DNA of 64,000 nucleotides from SZUA-547 sp963669315 (GCA_963669315.1 OY770021.1:744001-808000); one strand, 5' to 3'; numbered from the stretch's first letter, positions 1 through 11,994 are shown. Program-made: numbers and translations. Notes: a model not told the origin generated them from the letters alone.

Positions 1-2670
<2,670 letters not shown>

Positions 2671-2687
2671 TCGAAAGGCCGCACACG

Positions 2688-2714
2688 AAAACGGCGCCGG
2701 TCTCCCGGCGCCGT
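2688..2714 (-). terminator. Terminator hairpin between convergent RND genes
   Basis: A perfect 10-bp stem (ACGGCGCCGG / CCGGCGCCGT) with loop TCTC is followed, on the minus strand, by a short run of T. It sits between the stop codons of the two convergent efflux genes. It fits a rho-independent terminator best for the leftward RND gene, although the stem could act in both directions. Confidence 0.7.
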
Positions 2715-2739
2715 CTCATCATTCCCGATTGTCTTTTGC

Positions 2740-5700
2740 TCAGGCGGGCGCCGCCTGAAGCTCCGGCGAGCCGCCGGCGGGCGGCGCGGCCTGGCCGGTC
2801 TCATCCGCTGTCACGCCATGGAAGGTCGCGTAGAAGACCGGCACCAGCACCATGGTCAGGATCGTGCCGACGGAGAGGCCCGCCATCAGGGTGACCGCAA
2901 GCCCGACCCAGAACACGTCCCCCAGCAGCGGGATGACGCCCAGCACTGTCGTCGCCGCCGCCAGAACGACCGGCCTGAGACGCGACGCGCCCGCGTTCAG
3001 GATCGCGTCATAGCGCCCCTGCCCCTGGCTGAGATTGAAATTGATCTCATCGATCAGCACGATGGCGTTCTTCATCATCATGCCCGACAGGCTCATCGCG
3101 CCCAGCATGGCGACGAAGCCAAAGGGCGAGCCGGTCAGGATCAGCCCCGGTGTGATGCCGATGAAGACGAAGGGCACGGTCAACGCGATCAGCAGCGGCA
3201 CCTTGAACGAGTTGAACAGCGCCACAAGGATCAGCGCCATGATCGCGACGGCGGGCACAACGCCCGGGATCAGCGACTGCTGCGCATCGGTTGAGCTTTC
3301 ATGCTCCCCGCCCCATTCAAAAGAGAAACCCGGCGGCAGCTCCGCCTCCAGCTTCTCGAACTCCGCAAGCACCGCCGCGCGATATTGCGGAAGGGTGACG
3401 CCGAAGATCGGATTGGCCTGAACCGTGATCAGGCGCCGCCGGTCTCGCCGCGGGATGATCGGATCTTCGGTCAAAGTATCGACGCCCGTAACCACCGCGG
3501 TCAGCGGCGTCGCGCTTCCGCCCTGGACCGGCTGGATCTGAAGCATATCCAGTCCGACGACGGAGGTGCGCTCCTCCTCCCGGTGCCGCAACACGACGGG
3601 GATAAGCTCATCCTCTTCGCGGTAGAGGCCGATGCTGCGCCCGTCAAAGGCGCGCTTGGTCGTGCGGCTCAGATCCTCCGGCGTCACGCCGGCCCAGCGC
3701 GCGCGGGCCTGATTGTAGTCAGGCGCCACTTTCAGCACGCGCTCACGCCAGTCGGTCCGGGACGAAGCGGTCCAGGGGTGGTCTTCGAGGATCTTCAGGC
3801 CCTTGTCGCCGATCGTCCGAAGAGTTTCGGGGCTGGCGCTGGACGGGCCGATGATCCGGGTCTCGAACTTCCAGCTGTCGCTGGGGCCGACGCCAAATTT
3901 GCGGATCGAAACCGTCGCCTCTGGATGGTTTTCGTCGATCCACGGAATCAGATCGTCTATGAGCGCGTCGATTTCCCGGTAGTCGTGCACATTGGGCACG
4001 ACCTGCGCATAAGCGGGATTCATCGGTTCAGGATCGACCGGCAGATAGAAGCGCGGCGGTCCGGCTCCAATAAAGGAGGCGACCGATTCCACCCGCTCAT
4101 CCGAGGATAAGTAGTTCTCGAGGCGCTCCAGATTTTCGGCGACTTCCTCGATCCGGGTTCCCTCGGGCGCGGTGTAGTCGATCATGATCTTCGCCATGGT
4201 CGAATCCGGGAAGAACAGCTTGCTGACCAATCCGAATGAGCTGAACGACAACACCAGCAGTCCGACCGCGACGGCGATGGTCAGGTAGCGCATCCTGATC
4301 GCAACACCGAGCGCGGACTTGTACATGCTGATGACGCGGCTCTCCTTGACTTCGCCGCCATCCGGCGAACCGGCCTTGAGGAAGCGGGCGCATTGCATCG
4401 GCGTCACAGTGATGGAGAACAGCCAGCTGATCATCAGCGAGATACCGACGACAGAGAACAGCGTCGCGCAATATTCGCCGGCGCCTTCGTCAGAGGAGTA
4501 GATCGGATAAAACGCCATTACGGCGATCACGGTCGCGCCCAGCAGCGGAATGGTTGGACCGACCGCCGCCTTTATCGAGGCTTCCCGCGGGTCTTCCCCG
4601 CGTTGTATTCGCACCGCCGCGCTTTCGGCCACGACGATCGAGTTATCGACCATCATGCCCAGCGCGATCACCAGCGCGCCCAGAGACATGCGCTGCAGGT
4701 CGACGCCCACAATGTACATAACGACAAAGGTGCCCAAAATCGTCAGGATCAGGCCAGCGCCGATGATCGCGCCCATCCGCATACCCATGGCCAGCGTAAT
4801 GACCGCCAGAACGATGACGATGGCCTGCGCCAGGCTGACGAGGAATGAGTTCACGGCGTCTGAGACGAGATCCGATTGCCAATGCATGCGCGAGATCTCG
4901 ATTCCGATAGGCAAGTTAGCGTTCAACTCGTCAAGGCGCGCATCGATCGCCCGGCCGAGATCCACGACATTGCCACCCGGCTGAAGCGAGACGGACAGCG
5001 CGATGGCGGTTTTGCCGTCCTGACGAAGCATGGTCCGAGGCGGGTCCAAATAGCCCTCCACCACCTCGCCGATATCGCCGATCCGCAGAAGTTCCTGTCC
5101 CGATCGCGGAACCGTCCCCCTCCTGGCCTGCAACTCGTCCAGAACGGTCGAAGTGATCACCAGATCTTCGATATCTTTAGGCGAGGTGAACGACCCCGTC
5201 GGCGAAATGCGCATGCGATAGCCGCCGACATTGACCGAGCCCGCATCGACCACAGCGTTTTGCGCTCGGATGGTGTTTTCGATCGTGGCTTCCGAAATGC
5301 CGAGATCGACGAGGCGGCTTTCCGCTACGTCCAGATAGACCACCCGGTCTCGCGCGCCCCAGAGATCGACCTTGCCGACGCCGTCGACTAACGCCAGTTC
5401 GCGCCGCAGATCGTCCACATAGGATTTCAGATCGGCATATGTGAATCCGTCCGAGGTGACGGCCAGCATCAGGCCGAAAACATCGCCGAAATCGTCATTG
5501 ATGTTGGGCCGGCCCGCGCCGGGCGGAAGCGAGTCTTCGACGTCCCTGATCTTCCGGCGCAACGTGTCCCAAATCTGCGGCATCTCGGGCGACTGGAATC
5601 GGGCGTAGATGTTCGCCTTGACCGTCGAGACGCCGGCGCGAGAGGTCGACTCGATATTGTCGAGCTCCTGAATTTCCTGCAGCGCCAGCTCAATCCGTTC

Positions 5701-5892
5701 GGTGATCTCCTGTTCCACCTCCTCTGGACTGGCGCCGGGATAGGTGGTGGTGACCACCGCCGTCTTGATAGTGAAATCCGGATCCTCCAACTGGCCGAGG
5801 CCTGTGAATGCGGCCAATCCGGCCACAAATGTCAGGATCACTACGAAACGGGTGAAGTTCGCGTTGTCGATTGAAAAGCGCGGGAGAGACAT
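2740..5892 (-). CDS. RND-family efflux permease (full length)
   Basis: This is a 1,050-residue RND transporter, the normal length for an AcrB/CzcA superfamily permease. It opens with a cytoplasmic stretch and TM1 (FTRFVVILTFVAGL), then a porter-domain motif (TYPGASPEEVEQEITERIE). TM4 carries GMMVDNSIVVAES, so the usual Asp-Asp pair is Asp-Asn, as in many HAE2-like pumps; the TM10 lysine is in MMKNAIVLIDEIN. The start ATG at 5892 is 4 bases after the stop of the membrane-fusion protein gene, so the two form an operon and should assemble as one tripartite pump, with an outer-membrane channel encoded elsewhere. It differs clearly in sequence from the permease at the left edge, so it is not a recent duplicate. 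Substrate unknown. Confidence 0.93.
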   Translation of the reverse strand: MSLPRFSIDNANFTRFVVILTFVAGLAAFTGLGQLEDPDFTIKTAVVTTTYPGASPEEVEQEITERIELALQEIQELDNIESTSRAGVSTVKANIYARFQSPEMPQIWDTLRRKIRDVEDSLPPGAGRPNINDDFGDVFGLMLAVTSDGFTYADLKSYVDDLRRELALVDGVGKVDLWGARDRVVYLDVAESRLVDLGISEATIENTIRAQNAVVDAGSVNVGGYRMRISPTGSFTSPKDIEDLVITSTVLDELQARRGTVPRSGQELLRIGDIGEVVEGYLDPPRTMLRQDGKTAIALSVSLQPGGNVVDLGRAIDARLDELNANLPIGIEISRMHWQSDLVSDAVNSFLVSLAQAIVIVLAVITLAMGMRMGAIIGAGLILTILGTFVVMYIVGVDLQRMSLGALVIALGMMVDNSIVVAESAAVRIQRGEDPREASIKAAVGPTIPLLGATVIAVMAFYPIYSSDEGAGEYCATLFSVVGISLMISWLFSITVTPMQCARFLKAGSPDGGEVKESRVISMYKSALGVAIRMRYLTIAVAVGLLVLSFSSFGLVSKLFFPDSTMAKIMIDYTAPEGTRIEEVAENLERLENYLSSDERVESVASFIGAGPPRFYLPVDPEPMNPAYAQVVPNVHDYREIDALIDDLIPWIDENHPEATVSIRKFGVGPSDSWKFETRIIGPSSASPETLRTIGDKGLKILEDHPWTASSRTDWRERVLKVAPDYNQARARWAGVTPEDLSRTTKRAFDGRSIGLYREEDELIPVVLRHREEERTSVVGLDMLQIQPVQGGSATPLTAVVTGVDTLTEDPIIPRRDRRRLITVQANPIFGVTLPQYRAAVLAEFEKLEAELPPGFSFEWGGEHESSTDAQQSLIPGVVPAVAIMALILVALFNSFKVPLLIALTVPFVFIGITPGLILTGSPFGFVAMLGAMSLSGMMMKNAIVLIDEINFNLSQGQGRYDAILNAGASRLRPVVLAAATTVLGVIPLLGDVFWVGLAVTLMAGLSVGTILTMVLVPVFYATFHGVTADETGQAAPPAGGSPELQAAPA

Positions 5893-5896
5893 GGGC

Positions 5897-7000
5897 TTAA
5901 GACTCCTCGTCCGGGACGCGCACGCGCCGGCCCTCTCTTAACGTACTGGCGCCGGCCGTCACGACCACGTCACCCTCTTCAATACCTTCCACGACGGTGA
6001 CGCCTGCCCCGGCAGGCTCTCCCAAAGTCACGGGCCGGGCGGTGACCGCGCCATCCACGACGACCCAGACATACGGCCGGGCCTCCTCGGCGGGCGTGAA
6101 AATTGCTGAAGCGGGGACGACGCGCCCCTGATCCGGAGCGCCCTCCAGGATCTTGGTCGCCCGCGCGCGGCCGGACATGCCCGGCAGTATCTGCGTCCCT
6201 TCGGGCGGCGTGACGGCGATGGTGACCGGGAATGTCCGCGTGGTCGCGTTGGCCTCGGACCCGATTTCGGTGATCTCGCCGACCAGCAACTTGTCGGGCG
6301 CGACGTCGAAGGCGACTTCAAGCTCTTCAACCAATGGCACCAGACCGATACGGTCTTCAGGTACTTCCACGACGATTTCGATGATCGAAGAATCGACGAT
6401 ACGCAAGATCGGGGTCTGCGCCGCAGCCTCCTGAAAATCATCGACGAAAGTGGCGACGACCCGCCCGGCGAATGGCGCGTGCAATTCGGTGTAGCTGAGA
6501 TCGAGATTGGCGCGCCTCAGGGCGGCGGTCGTCGCCTTGACCGACGCGGCCGCGGTTTCTTCGGCAGCGACGAATTGATCCAATCGCGCTTTGGCGATGA
6601 TGTCCCGCTCAAACAGGGTGCGCTGGCGATCCGCCTGCGCAGCCGCGTTTGCCAGCTCAGCATTGGAGCGGGCGAGTTCGGCTTCCAAACGAGCGACTTC
6701 AGCCTCGTAAGGCGCGGGATCGAGGATCGCGACGACGTCGCCCTCCTCCACCCGGTCGCCGACGCGCGTGGCGACGCGCTGGACCGTGCCGGTGACCCGG
6801 AAGGCCAGCGTGACCTCAAGCGACGCCGATGCGACGCCCGGCAGCCAGCGGCGTTGCAGCACATTTCCGCTTCCAATCGTGATGGCGCGCACAGGCCGGA
6901 CGACTTCTTCGACCGGATCGGCCGCCTCCTGCTCGCACCCTGTGAGGATTATAGCGGACATCGCCGCCACAAATCCGGCGGTCGCGCGGGACAGTTTCAT
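5897..7000 (-). CDS. RND efflux periplasmic adaptor (membrane-fusion lipoprotein)
   Basis: This is a 367-residue HlyD/AcrA-type periplasmic adaptor that would couple the neighbouring inner-membrane pump to an outer-membrane channel. The N-terminus is a lipoprotein signal with lipobox LTGC (Cys near residue 22), so it is probably anchored by a lipid. A biotinyl-lipoyl-like half motif (RVGDRVEEGDVVAILDPAPY) is followed by a coiled-coil hairpin rich in Ala, Glu and Arg (about residues 95-150), the second half motif (LHAPFAGRV), then beta-barrel and membrane-proximal domains. The ATG at 7000 has an AAGGGG ribosome site. It is the first gene of the operon with the RND permease, only 4 bases apart. 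No regulator gene is adjacent. Confidence 0.92.
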   Translation of the reverse strand: MKLSRATAGFVAAMSAIILTGCEQEAADPVEEVVRPVRAITIGSGNVLQRRWLPGVASASLEVTLAFRVTGTVQRVATRVGDRVEEGDVVAILDPAPYEAEVARLEAELARSNAELANAAAQADRQRTLFERDIIAKARLDQFVAAEETAAASVKATTAALRRANLDLSYTELHAPFAGRVVATFVDDFQEAAAQTPILRIVDSSIIEIVVEVPEDRIGLVPLVEELEVAFDVAPDKLLVGEITEIGSEANATTRTFPVTIAVTPPEGTQILPGMSGRARATKILEGAPDQGRVVPASAIFTPAEEARPYVWVVVDGAVTARPVTLGEPAGAGVTVVEGIEEGDVVVTAGASTLREGRRVRVPDEES

Positions 7001-7101
7001 TGGAAAGACCCCTTGTTCTTCGTCTCATCGACGCGGCAGACGGGATCGCATGACAGTGAGAATCCCCAGCCTTTTCACGCCGATGCTAAGGGGGCGGCGT
7101 C

Positions 7102-7124
7102 AGCGCCGCAAGGCATTCGGCGCT
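7102..7124 (-). terminator. Weak stem-loop downstream of the fimbrial operon
   Basis: A 7-bp inverted repeat (AGCGCCG / CGGCGCT, 9-base loop) lies just past the stop of the last fimbrial gene. There is no clear T-tract on the minus strand, so it is only a possible terminator or 3' end stabiliser. The surrounding gap (7001-7137) must also hold the promoter of the efflux operon. Confidence 0.25.
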
Positions 7125-7137
7125 GGGCGGCGGAATG

Positions 7138-8037
7138 CTAGTAAGCTGTGAAGTGGAGGGTCAGTACATCCTCATAGGTTCCGGCCCATGGCACGTTGAC
7201 TACACCAATCTCGACAAGAAGCTTACTGATATGCGGATCGCCCTTTCCGGGTCCATCCTCTACCTCTTGCGGCGTGCCTGCGGCCAGGTCCAGCCGCTGC
7301 CCGTCGAGATAGGCGATATAGGGAACGCCCGGCGCATTGGGCATCGTTTCGTGTTTCAGTTGGCCATTGTTGTCCGAGGTCGCGTAAACTCTGAGTTGCG
7401 CGTTCGTCTTGACCATGACCACCGACTTTTTGGTCTCGCCGGTCTCCAGCTCTCCGAAATCCAGAGTCGTGATCTTTCGCGACTTTCCAAACACGACCAC
7501 GCGTGGAACCACGTCGATCACCAACTCGGCGCTCGTCGCGGCGATGCCGTTCACCGCAACCGTGAACGGCAAAACGTAGCGGTCGGGATCGACGAACTGA
7601 CCGGTATTGGGCTCCACGAGGCCGAACCGCAACGTATCTCCGCGCTCCAGCGCGCGCAGCGCCGTATTCGACAACTCGAAACTCTGCTGGCGGTAGGCGA
7701 ACATCGGATCGCGCACCTGTTGGGTCTGCAGCAGATCCCCGGCGCCGACAAACGCCAAAGGCTGGGGCGTGGTCTGTGACAGGATCACGCTGTCCAGATC
7801 ACAATCCAGGCTTTGCCCCGGGCTGTCGTTGGACAGTTCGACTTCAACCGCACGCGGCGCTTCGTCGGCGGGATCGTAGACGATGGACTTCGTCTGATTC
7901 AGGCGGATGATGACGTTGTCACAAGAGTTGCCTCCGCCGTTGCCGTTTCCGCCGCTTTTGCCCTGCGCGAGCGCACCGCCTGCGCCGAACACGACAATCA
8001 ACGCGACAAGCCAGGGGATGATCGGTGTCTTCTTCAT
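7138..8037 (-). CDS. Secreted fimbrial tip/adhesin-like protein
   Basis: This 299-residue secreted protein has a signal peptide (hydrophobic IIPWLVALIVVFGAGGALA) followed by a Gly/Asn-rich linker (residues about 26-37). The C-terminal half ends like a fimbrial subunit (VPWAGTYEDVLTLHFTAY), matching the closing strand of spore-coat-U/Csu or CS1-type pilins. An internal segment (VIDVVPRVVVFGKSRKI) suggests a two-domain arrangement with an N-terminal adhesive or tip domain and a C-terminal pilin domain. It is the last gene of the pilin-chaperone-usher operon and overlaps the usher stop by 4 bases (ATGA). That position is where tip adhesins of class-5-like fimbriae sit. Its binding partner cannot be predicted. 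The role is inferred mainly from context. Confidence 0.7.
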   Translation of the reverse strand: MKKTPIIPWLVALIVVFGAGGALAQGKSGGNGNGGGNSCDNVIIRLNQTKSIVYDPADEAPRAVEVELSNDSPGQSLDCDLDSVILSQTTPQPLAFVGAGDLLQTQQVRDPMFAYRQQSFELSNTALRALERGDTLRFGLVEPNTGQFVDPDRYVLPFTVAVNGIAATSAELVIDVVPRVVVFGKSRKITTLDFGELETGETKKSVVMVKTNAQLRVYATSDNNGQLKHETMPNAPGVPYIAYLDGQRLDLAAGTPQEVEDGPGKGDPHISKLLVEIGVVNVPWAGTYEDVLTLHFTAY

Positions 8038-10469
8038 GAGCCCATATCCACGATGCCAATATCTACGAGCGGCGGCGAGTCCTCATTGAAGTCAAACTCA
8101 ACCGTTTCGGCGAATCCGGGAATGATGATCTGGTACCTGCCGGGTTTCAGATCACCGACCGCGAAACGACCAGACCGATTGGTGAAGAGCGGCCGGGGCG
8201 TCCATTCAGGATCGGTCAGCGACTCGACGCGACCCGTGCGCAGCGCCACCGCCTCGCCGTGGCGCAGGATGGTGCCGAGGGCCGAGAAGTAGTCGTCTCG
8301 GCCGACCTCGACAACAAAGCCGGACCGCGCTCCCGGATTCAGCAGGTACCGGCCCTCGCCCAGATTATAGCCGATCGGGGCCTCGCTGACCTCAACGTCC
8401 ATGAACTGCGGCGTATATCCCCTTTCAACATCCATAACGGCGTCTCCGAATATATCGCTGCGCGCCCGTGGAACCGGGCTGGAGCCGGACCTGATTTCAA
8501 CCGGCGCGTCGTCGAGGCTGGCGTGCGTCTGGACGATGGCGAAGCCACGACCCGGATCGCGGCCGATGGCGAAGCCGCGTTCGGTGATCGCGATACCGGA
8601 CTGCAAGCGCACCTCGCCGATGGTTCGATCGACGTCACCGCCTTCTATGCTGACCGACGCCTCCGCGGCAAAGCGGTTGCCCACGGTGTCGGCGGACCCA
8701 AGGAAAGCCGATGTGTCGTCGTCGTTCACGAGCGCCGCCGAGTACCCGTAATCCCCTACCTTCTGATCCGAAAATTTCTGAATCTCCAACCGCGCCGTAT
8801 TGTTGGGCGAGCTATAGGCGGCGCGCGCCGTTCGGCGATTTCCCAGCGAGTAGCTGAGGGTCGCGAAAGCCTGGCTTTCATTGGACTCGAAGTCGTGCGA
8901 CCCGAGCAGAGACAGCGTCACACCAGCGATATTTCGTGAGAATCCGACCGAACCCTCATACAAGTTTTCGATGGCCTCTTCGTCGGTCTGGTATCGGAAT
9001 CCGAGGGTGGCCGAAGTCCGATCATCCAGGCTGGTGTCATAGATCGCATCGAGGCTGTAATTGAAATCCGGGTCGTCGATGCTCTCGCCGAACCTCGCAA
9101 AGTCATCGGAGCGGTACTCGAGGGAAAGATTGAATTCGTCCCGCTCTTCAAAGAAACCTTCAAAGTCGGTCGAAAAATCAAGCGTCGCCGCCGCACCCAC
9201 GGTTTCCGCCTCATGATCGTAAGCGCCGCCGAGATCTAAGTCGAATAACCCAAGCGGAGTGCCGAACACCGCGCCGCCGCCGAAGTTCAGACGAGTGTCG
9301 TCGCCTTGGGAGAAGGCCTCAAGCGTCAATTGTTCCGTGATGCCCAGACGCACCAGACCGCTGCCGCCCACATCGCCTTCGATGTCGAGCCCGTCGTCCA
9401 GCCGGTCGCGAACGGCGCCGGCCGCGAAAGAGAATTCAAAGAGCCCCGGCTGCAGCAGTTCAAATCCGCTGGCGAAATCGAAGCTGTCGACTTCGCGACG
9501 CCCCGTGCCGTCATCGACGAACACCTGAACCTCGTTGCGTGAACTGGCGAAGGGAATATCCCGCAAATCCACCTCGCCCGGCCCGGCCTTGAACCGCCTG
9601 AGCAAAGAGCCATTGACCCAGATCTCGACGGTGGATTTCCGCTCCAGAAAAATGCGGCGCGATCCGCGGGCCACGACCGATCGCATCGGCTGGATATCCA
9701 GAAAGCGCCTCTCCAAAGCGACCCCGACGAAATCGGGCGTTGCAGACAGGCCGGAAACGCGCGGCCGCACATCCCCCAGAGAAAAGCGAACCGCTTGCTG
9801 TTCGAAATCATAAAACGCGGTCGCCGAGTTGCGAATAAAGATGTCATCGTCGTCCTCCGACGTCGGACGGACGTCGAAGGAGAATTCAGCGTTCACCCCG
9901 TTGCGGCCTCCGGCGTTGGCGAAGCCATTGAACAGGAAAGTGGGGTCGAAGAACGTGTCCTCGAAATCATCCGTGTTCGTGCCGGTGCGCGCGATGAACG
10001 CAGACGTAAGACCGAGAGCGTACTCGGTCGGCTGGACCTTGGCGTAGCCCTTGAACCTTTCGTCGTTGATGAAGCTGTGCACTTCGGCCTCTAGCAAGTC
10101 CGGCGCGACTTCCGCTTTAATCGTCAACGTAGCGGGGTCGAAAGAAAGGGTGAGGCCAAGTTCTGCAATCTTATCAACCGATGTGAAATCAGCTCCCAGA
10201 GCGCTGACTTCTTTAATTAATTCTGGCTTCAAGGCCTCAACCATCGCCTCTGCCAACTGCGAGGGCCGGACAGAGACGAGGCTGGTCATGGTTGCTTTCG
10301 ATTCCACGGCCTGGAATTTCTGACCATCCATCGAGACCTCAAGAGCGATCTCGAAGGCCTGTTCGGAGGCCTCTTTGATCGCGGCCGCCTCGTCCGTCAT
10401 TTCCGCGCGCGCGCCAAAAGCGGCCAGCCCGAAGGCCGCCGCCAGAAGCAATATGCGCGCCACGCGCAT
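8034..10469 (-). CDS. Fimbrial outer-membrane usher protein
   Basis: This 811-residue protein has a signal peptide (ARILLLAAAFGLAAFGARA) and is the predicted outer-membrane usher that receives chaperone-bound pilins and extrudes the fimbria. The N-terminal region is acidic and helical, followed by a long stretch of alternating beta strands. A plug/gate-like segment is visible around residues 270-330 (VEIWVNGSLLRRFKAGPGEV, then DLRDIPFASSRNEVQVFVDD). The C-terminal region holds small beta domains (NRSGRFAVGDLKPGRYQI). It is somewhat shorter than PapC-type ushers and looks more like the alternate (alpha, CS1/CFA-I) class. It sits between the chaperone and tip-protein genes. ATG at 10469 has a GGGAG ribosome site. 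Confidence 0.8.
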   Translation of the reverse strand: MRVARILLLAAAFGLAAFGARAEMTDEAAAIKEASEQAFEIALEVSMDGQKFQAVESKATMTSLVSVRPSQLAEAMVEALKPELIKEVSALGADFTSVDKIAELGLTLSFDPATLTIKAEVAPDLLEAEVHSFINDERFKGYAKVQPTEYALGLTSAFIARTGTNTDDFEDTFFDPTFLFNGFANAGGRNGVNAEFSFDVRPTSEDDDDIFIRNSATAFYDFEQQAVRFSLGDVRPRVSGLSATPDFVGVALERRFLDIQPMRSVVARGSRRIFLERKSTVEIWVNGSLLRRFKAGPGEVDLRDIPFASSRNEVQVFVDDGTGRREVDSFDFASGFELLQPGLFEFSFAAGAVRDRLDDGLDIEGDVGGSGLVRLGITEQLTLEAFSQGDDTRLNFGGGAVFGTPLGLFDLDLGGAYDHEAETVGAAATLDFSTDFEGFFEERDEFNLSLEYRSDDFARFGESIDDPDFNYSLDAIYDTSLDDRTSATLGFRYQTDEEAIENLYEGSVGFSRNIAGVTLSLLGSHDFESNESQAFATLSYSLGNRRTARAAYSSPNNTARLEIQKFSDQKVGDYGYSAALVNDDDTSAFLGSADTVGNRFAAEASVSIEGGDVDRTIGEVRLQSGIAITERGFAIGRDPGRGFAIVQTHASLDDAPVEIRSGSSPVPRARSDIFGDAVMDVERGYTPQFMDVEVSEAPIGYNLGEGRYLLNPGARSGFVVEVGRDDYFSALGTILRHGEAVALRTGRVESLTDPEWTPRPLFTNRSGRFAVGDLKPGRYQIIIPGFAETVEFDFNEDSPPLVDIGIVDMGS

Positions 10470-10490
10470 TCCTGATCTCCCGCCGACCGA

Positions 10491-11219
10491 TCAATCGTCC
10501 TTGGGATGAATGACCGCGCTGACCTGAGCGCCTGGCCTTACGTTCTTGTCTTCAAATGTAAGAACGCGCGCAGAATGTGGCGGCACGATTGGATTGCCGA
10601 CCTGATCCTTCAGCGCCGCCCATTCGTAGGTTGAGGACGCGCCACCCGCCGAGATCACGATCTTGTCGTTGGTCAAAAACGCCACTCGGTCGCCGGTGTT
10701 CTCGATCCTGACCTGGACCTCACCGCTTCCGGCGTTGACGTCTGTCACCGAGAGTGACGCGGCCGCATTTTTGGGATGTAGATATACCGCCGCGCCAAAT
10801 CGATAGACGACCTGAACTGCAGTGCCTTCCGTAGTCTTCAACGGCACCTGAGAGACATTGACGACATAACTACGCGACGTTTTTGGCGCAGGATCGCCGA
10901 TATACTGAATACGGAACGCCTGCGACGCCCCCGGCTGTACGAACGCCTGCGGCGGAAACAGCAGAAAATCTTCATCGTTCGGACGAAATGTCTGGCTTCC
11001 ATCTTCAGCTACGATGCGGTCAGTCGCATAAACCTCGATCGCAAGAGGCTCAGCCAACGTGTTGCGAACAGTGATGACTTTACTGGCCCCTGTGCCGGAG
11101 GGGCTGATCTCCATTCGCATCGGGGTAACTTCGAACGCATAGGTTGGCGTCACATATGCGCCAAACAACACGAAAAGCGCTGCGGCTCGCGCGGCGCCTT
11201 GCCATAGAATCTTGTACAT
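10491..11219 (-). CDS. Periplasmic fimbrial chaperone (PapD-like)
   Basis: This protein of about 242 residues has a signal peptide ending near TPTYA and a two-domain immunoglobulin-like chaperone fold. Visible marks are the first-strand segment (FEVTPMRMEISPSG), the edge region (FLLFPPQAFVQPGASQAFRI) and the interdomain sequence (AVQVVYRFGAAVYLHP). It should cap pilin subunits in the periplasm and hand them to the usher encoded next, 21 bases away. I chose the ATG at 11219 because it gives a compact signal peptide and has GAGG at good spacing; an in-frame ATG at 11252 with GAGG closer in is the alternative. It follows the pilin gene after two stem-loops, which would favour more pilin than chaperone mRNA. 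Confidence 0.85.
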   Translation of the reverse strand: MYKILWQGAARAAALFVLFGAYVTPTYAFEVTPMRMEISPSGTGASKVITVRNTLAEPLAIEVYATDRIVAEDGSQTFRPNDEDFLLFPPQAFVQPGASQAFRIQYIGDPAPKTSRSYVVNVSQVPLKTTEGTAVQVVYRFGAAVYLHPKNAAASLSVTDVNAGSGEVQVRIENTGDRVAFLTNDKIVISAGGASSTYEWAALKDQVGNPIVPPHSARVLTFEDKNVRPGAQVSAVIHPKDD

Positions 11220-11294
11220 GCCTGCCTCGATCCGACTTTTCGCCGGTTTCATTTCGCCTCAGATCGCCCTGGTTCAGAATCCGGGGTCGGCTTC

Positions 11295-11341
11295 CGGGGC
11301 TGACCGCCCCGAAAGTCTTTTCTTCAAGCCGCTATTCGGCT
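11295..11341 (-). promoter_or_regulatory. Tandem stem-loops between pilin and chaperone genes
   Basis: Two inverted repeats lie in the 120-base pilin-chaperone gap. Directly after the pilin stop is a 5-bp stem with a 5-base loop (AGCCG / CGGCT, 11327-11341); then comes a 6-bp GC stem (CGGGGC / GCCCCG, 11295-11311) with loop TGACC. Neither has a long T-run. Such intercistronic hairpins commonly lower downstream expression or protect the upstream mRNA, which suits a major structural subunit. The function here is inferred. Confidence 0.45.
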
Positions 11342-11342
11342 C

Positions 11343-11894
11343 TTAGTTTGCTGTAATCGTCAGATAGACCGTATCGCTGTAGTTGCCCTCAAACTTCGTC
11401 GCCGAATTATCGGACGGATCGACGATGCCATAGGTGCGGAACGAGATTTGCTCGGTCGACTGTACGGCCGGCACGTCCGCGGTGGCGTGGCTAGGGGTCA
11501 ATGACAGCCACGAGAATCCGAAGCCGTTGGCGACGCCAGCGTTATCCGAGTGCTCAACCTCGTAGGTGATCTGGTTTGTGACGAGTGTCGGGTCGCCGGC
11601 GCCATTCACCATATAACCGCCATTATCGGACGAGATATTCCGGTCAAAGCCAGAGAGGATATTGCAGTCATAGTCGAGATCCACAACGCGCACGACAGAG
11701 GTCGTCGTGAACAGGTTGCCAAGATCGCCGAAGCTAACATCGACAGTTTCGCTACCGGTGTCGTCAGTAACGACGCAGACGCCGGAAACCTCTCCAGTCA
11801 AATTAAACTGAACTGTATTCGCGGTCGCGGCGCCCATCGCGCCCAGACCGATTGCGACAGCGCTCGCGGCCGCCGCAAGTTTGAAACCCTTCAT
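11343..11894 (-). CDS. Major fimbrial subunit (pilin)
   Basis: This is a 183-residue secreted protein and the first gene of the fimbrial operon, predicted to be the main shaft subunit. A strong signal peptide (KLAAAASAVAIGLGAMGAATA) precedes a mature N-terminus with the beta-strand signature of spore-coat-U/Csu-like pilins (VQFNLTGEVSGVCVV), and the protein ends in the closing strand DTVYLTITAN. Two cysteines (in SGVCVV and LDYDCNI) could form the usual intrachain disulfide. The ATG at 11894 was chosen over an upstream GTG because AGTGAGG lies at proper distance and the signal peptide then starts cleanly. A sigma-70-like promoter lies about 60 bases upstream. Confidence 0.82.
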   Translation of the reverse strand: MKGFKLAAAASAVAIGLGAMGAATANTVQFNLTGEVSGVCVVTDDTGSETVDVSFGDLGNLFTTTSVVRVVDLDYDCNILSGFDRNISSDNGGYMVNGAGDPTLVTNQITYEVEHSDNAGVANGFGFSWLSLTPSHATADVPAVQSTEQISFRTYGIVDPSDNSATKFEGNYSDTVYLTITAN

Positions 11895-11956
11895 TGCCTC
11901 ACTCCAAGGTTTTTTACACACACGCTAAACGCTTTCACACCAGCAAAAGCGGTTAC

Positions 11957-11985
11957 TTAATATTGGGTTAGGATGATTCTCTCAA
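11957..11985 (-). promoter_or_regulatory. Sigma-70-like promoter of the fimbrial operon
   Basis: On the minus strand, TTGAGA (11980-11985) is separated by exactly 17 bases from TATTAA (11957-11962). These match the -35 box at 5 of 6 and the -10 box at 4 of 6 positions. The pilin ATG follows about 60 bases downstream. The surrounding stretch is clearly more AT-rich than the genes on either side. Confidence 0.5.
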
Positions 11986-11994
11986 CGATTCTCT
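11975..11994. repeat. Direct repeat overlapping the fimbrial promoter
   Basis: GATTCTCT occurs twice, 12 bases apart (11975-11982 and 11987-11994). The first copy overlaps the predicted -35 box of the pilin promoter, and a CTCT-AAAA-AGAG inverted repeat follows. One-turn spacing suggests a protein-binding site controlling the fimbrial operon, the divergent gene, or both. Confidence 0.35.

Noticed and set aside
11975..11994. CRISPR-like or satellite repeat
   Set aside because: Only two 8-base copies occur, with one helical-turn spacing; this fits a binding site, not an array.
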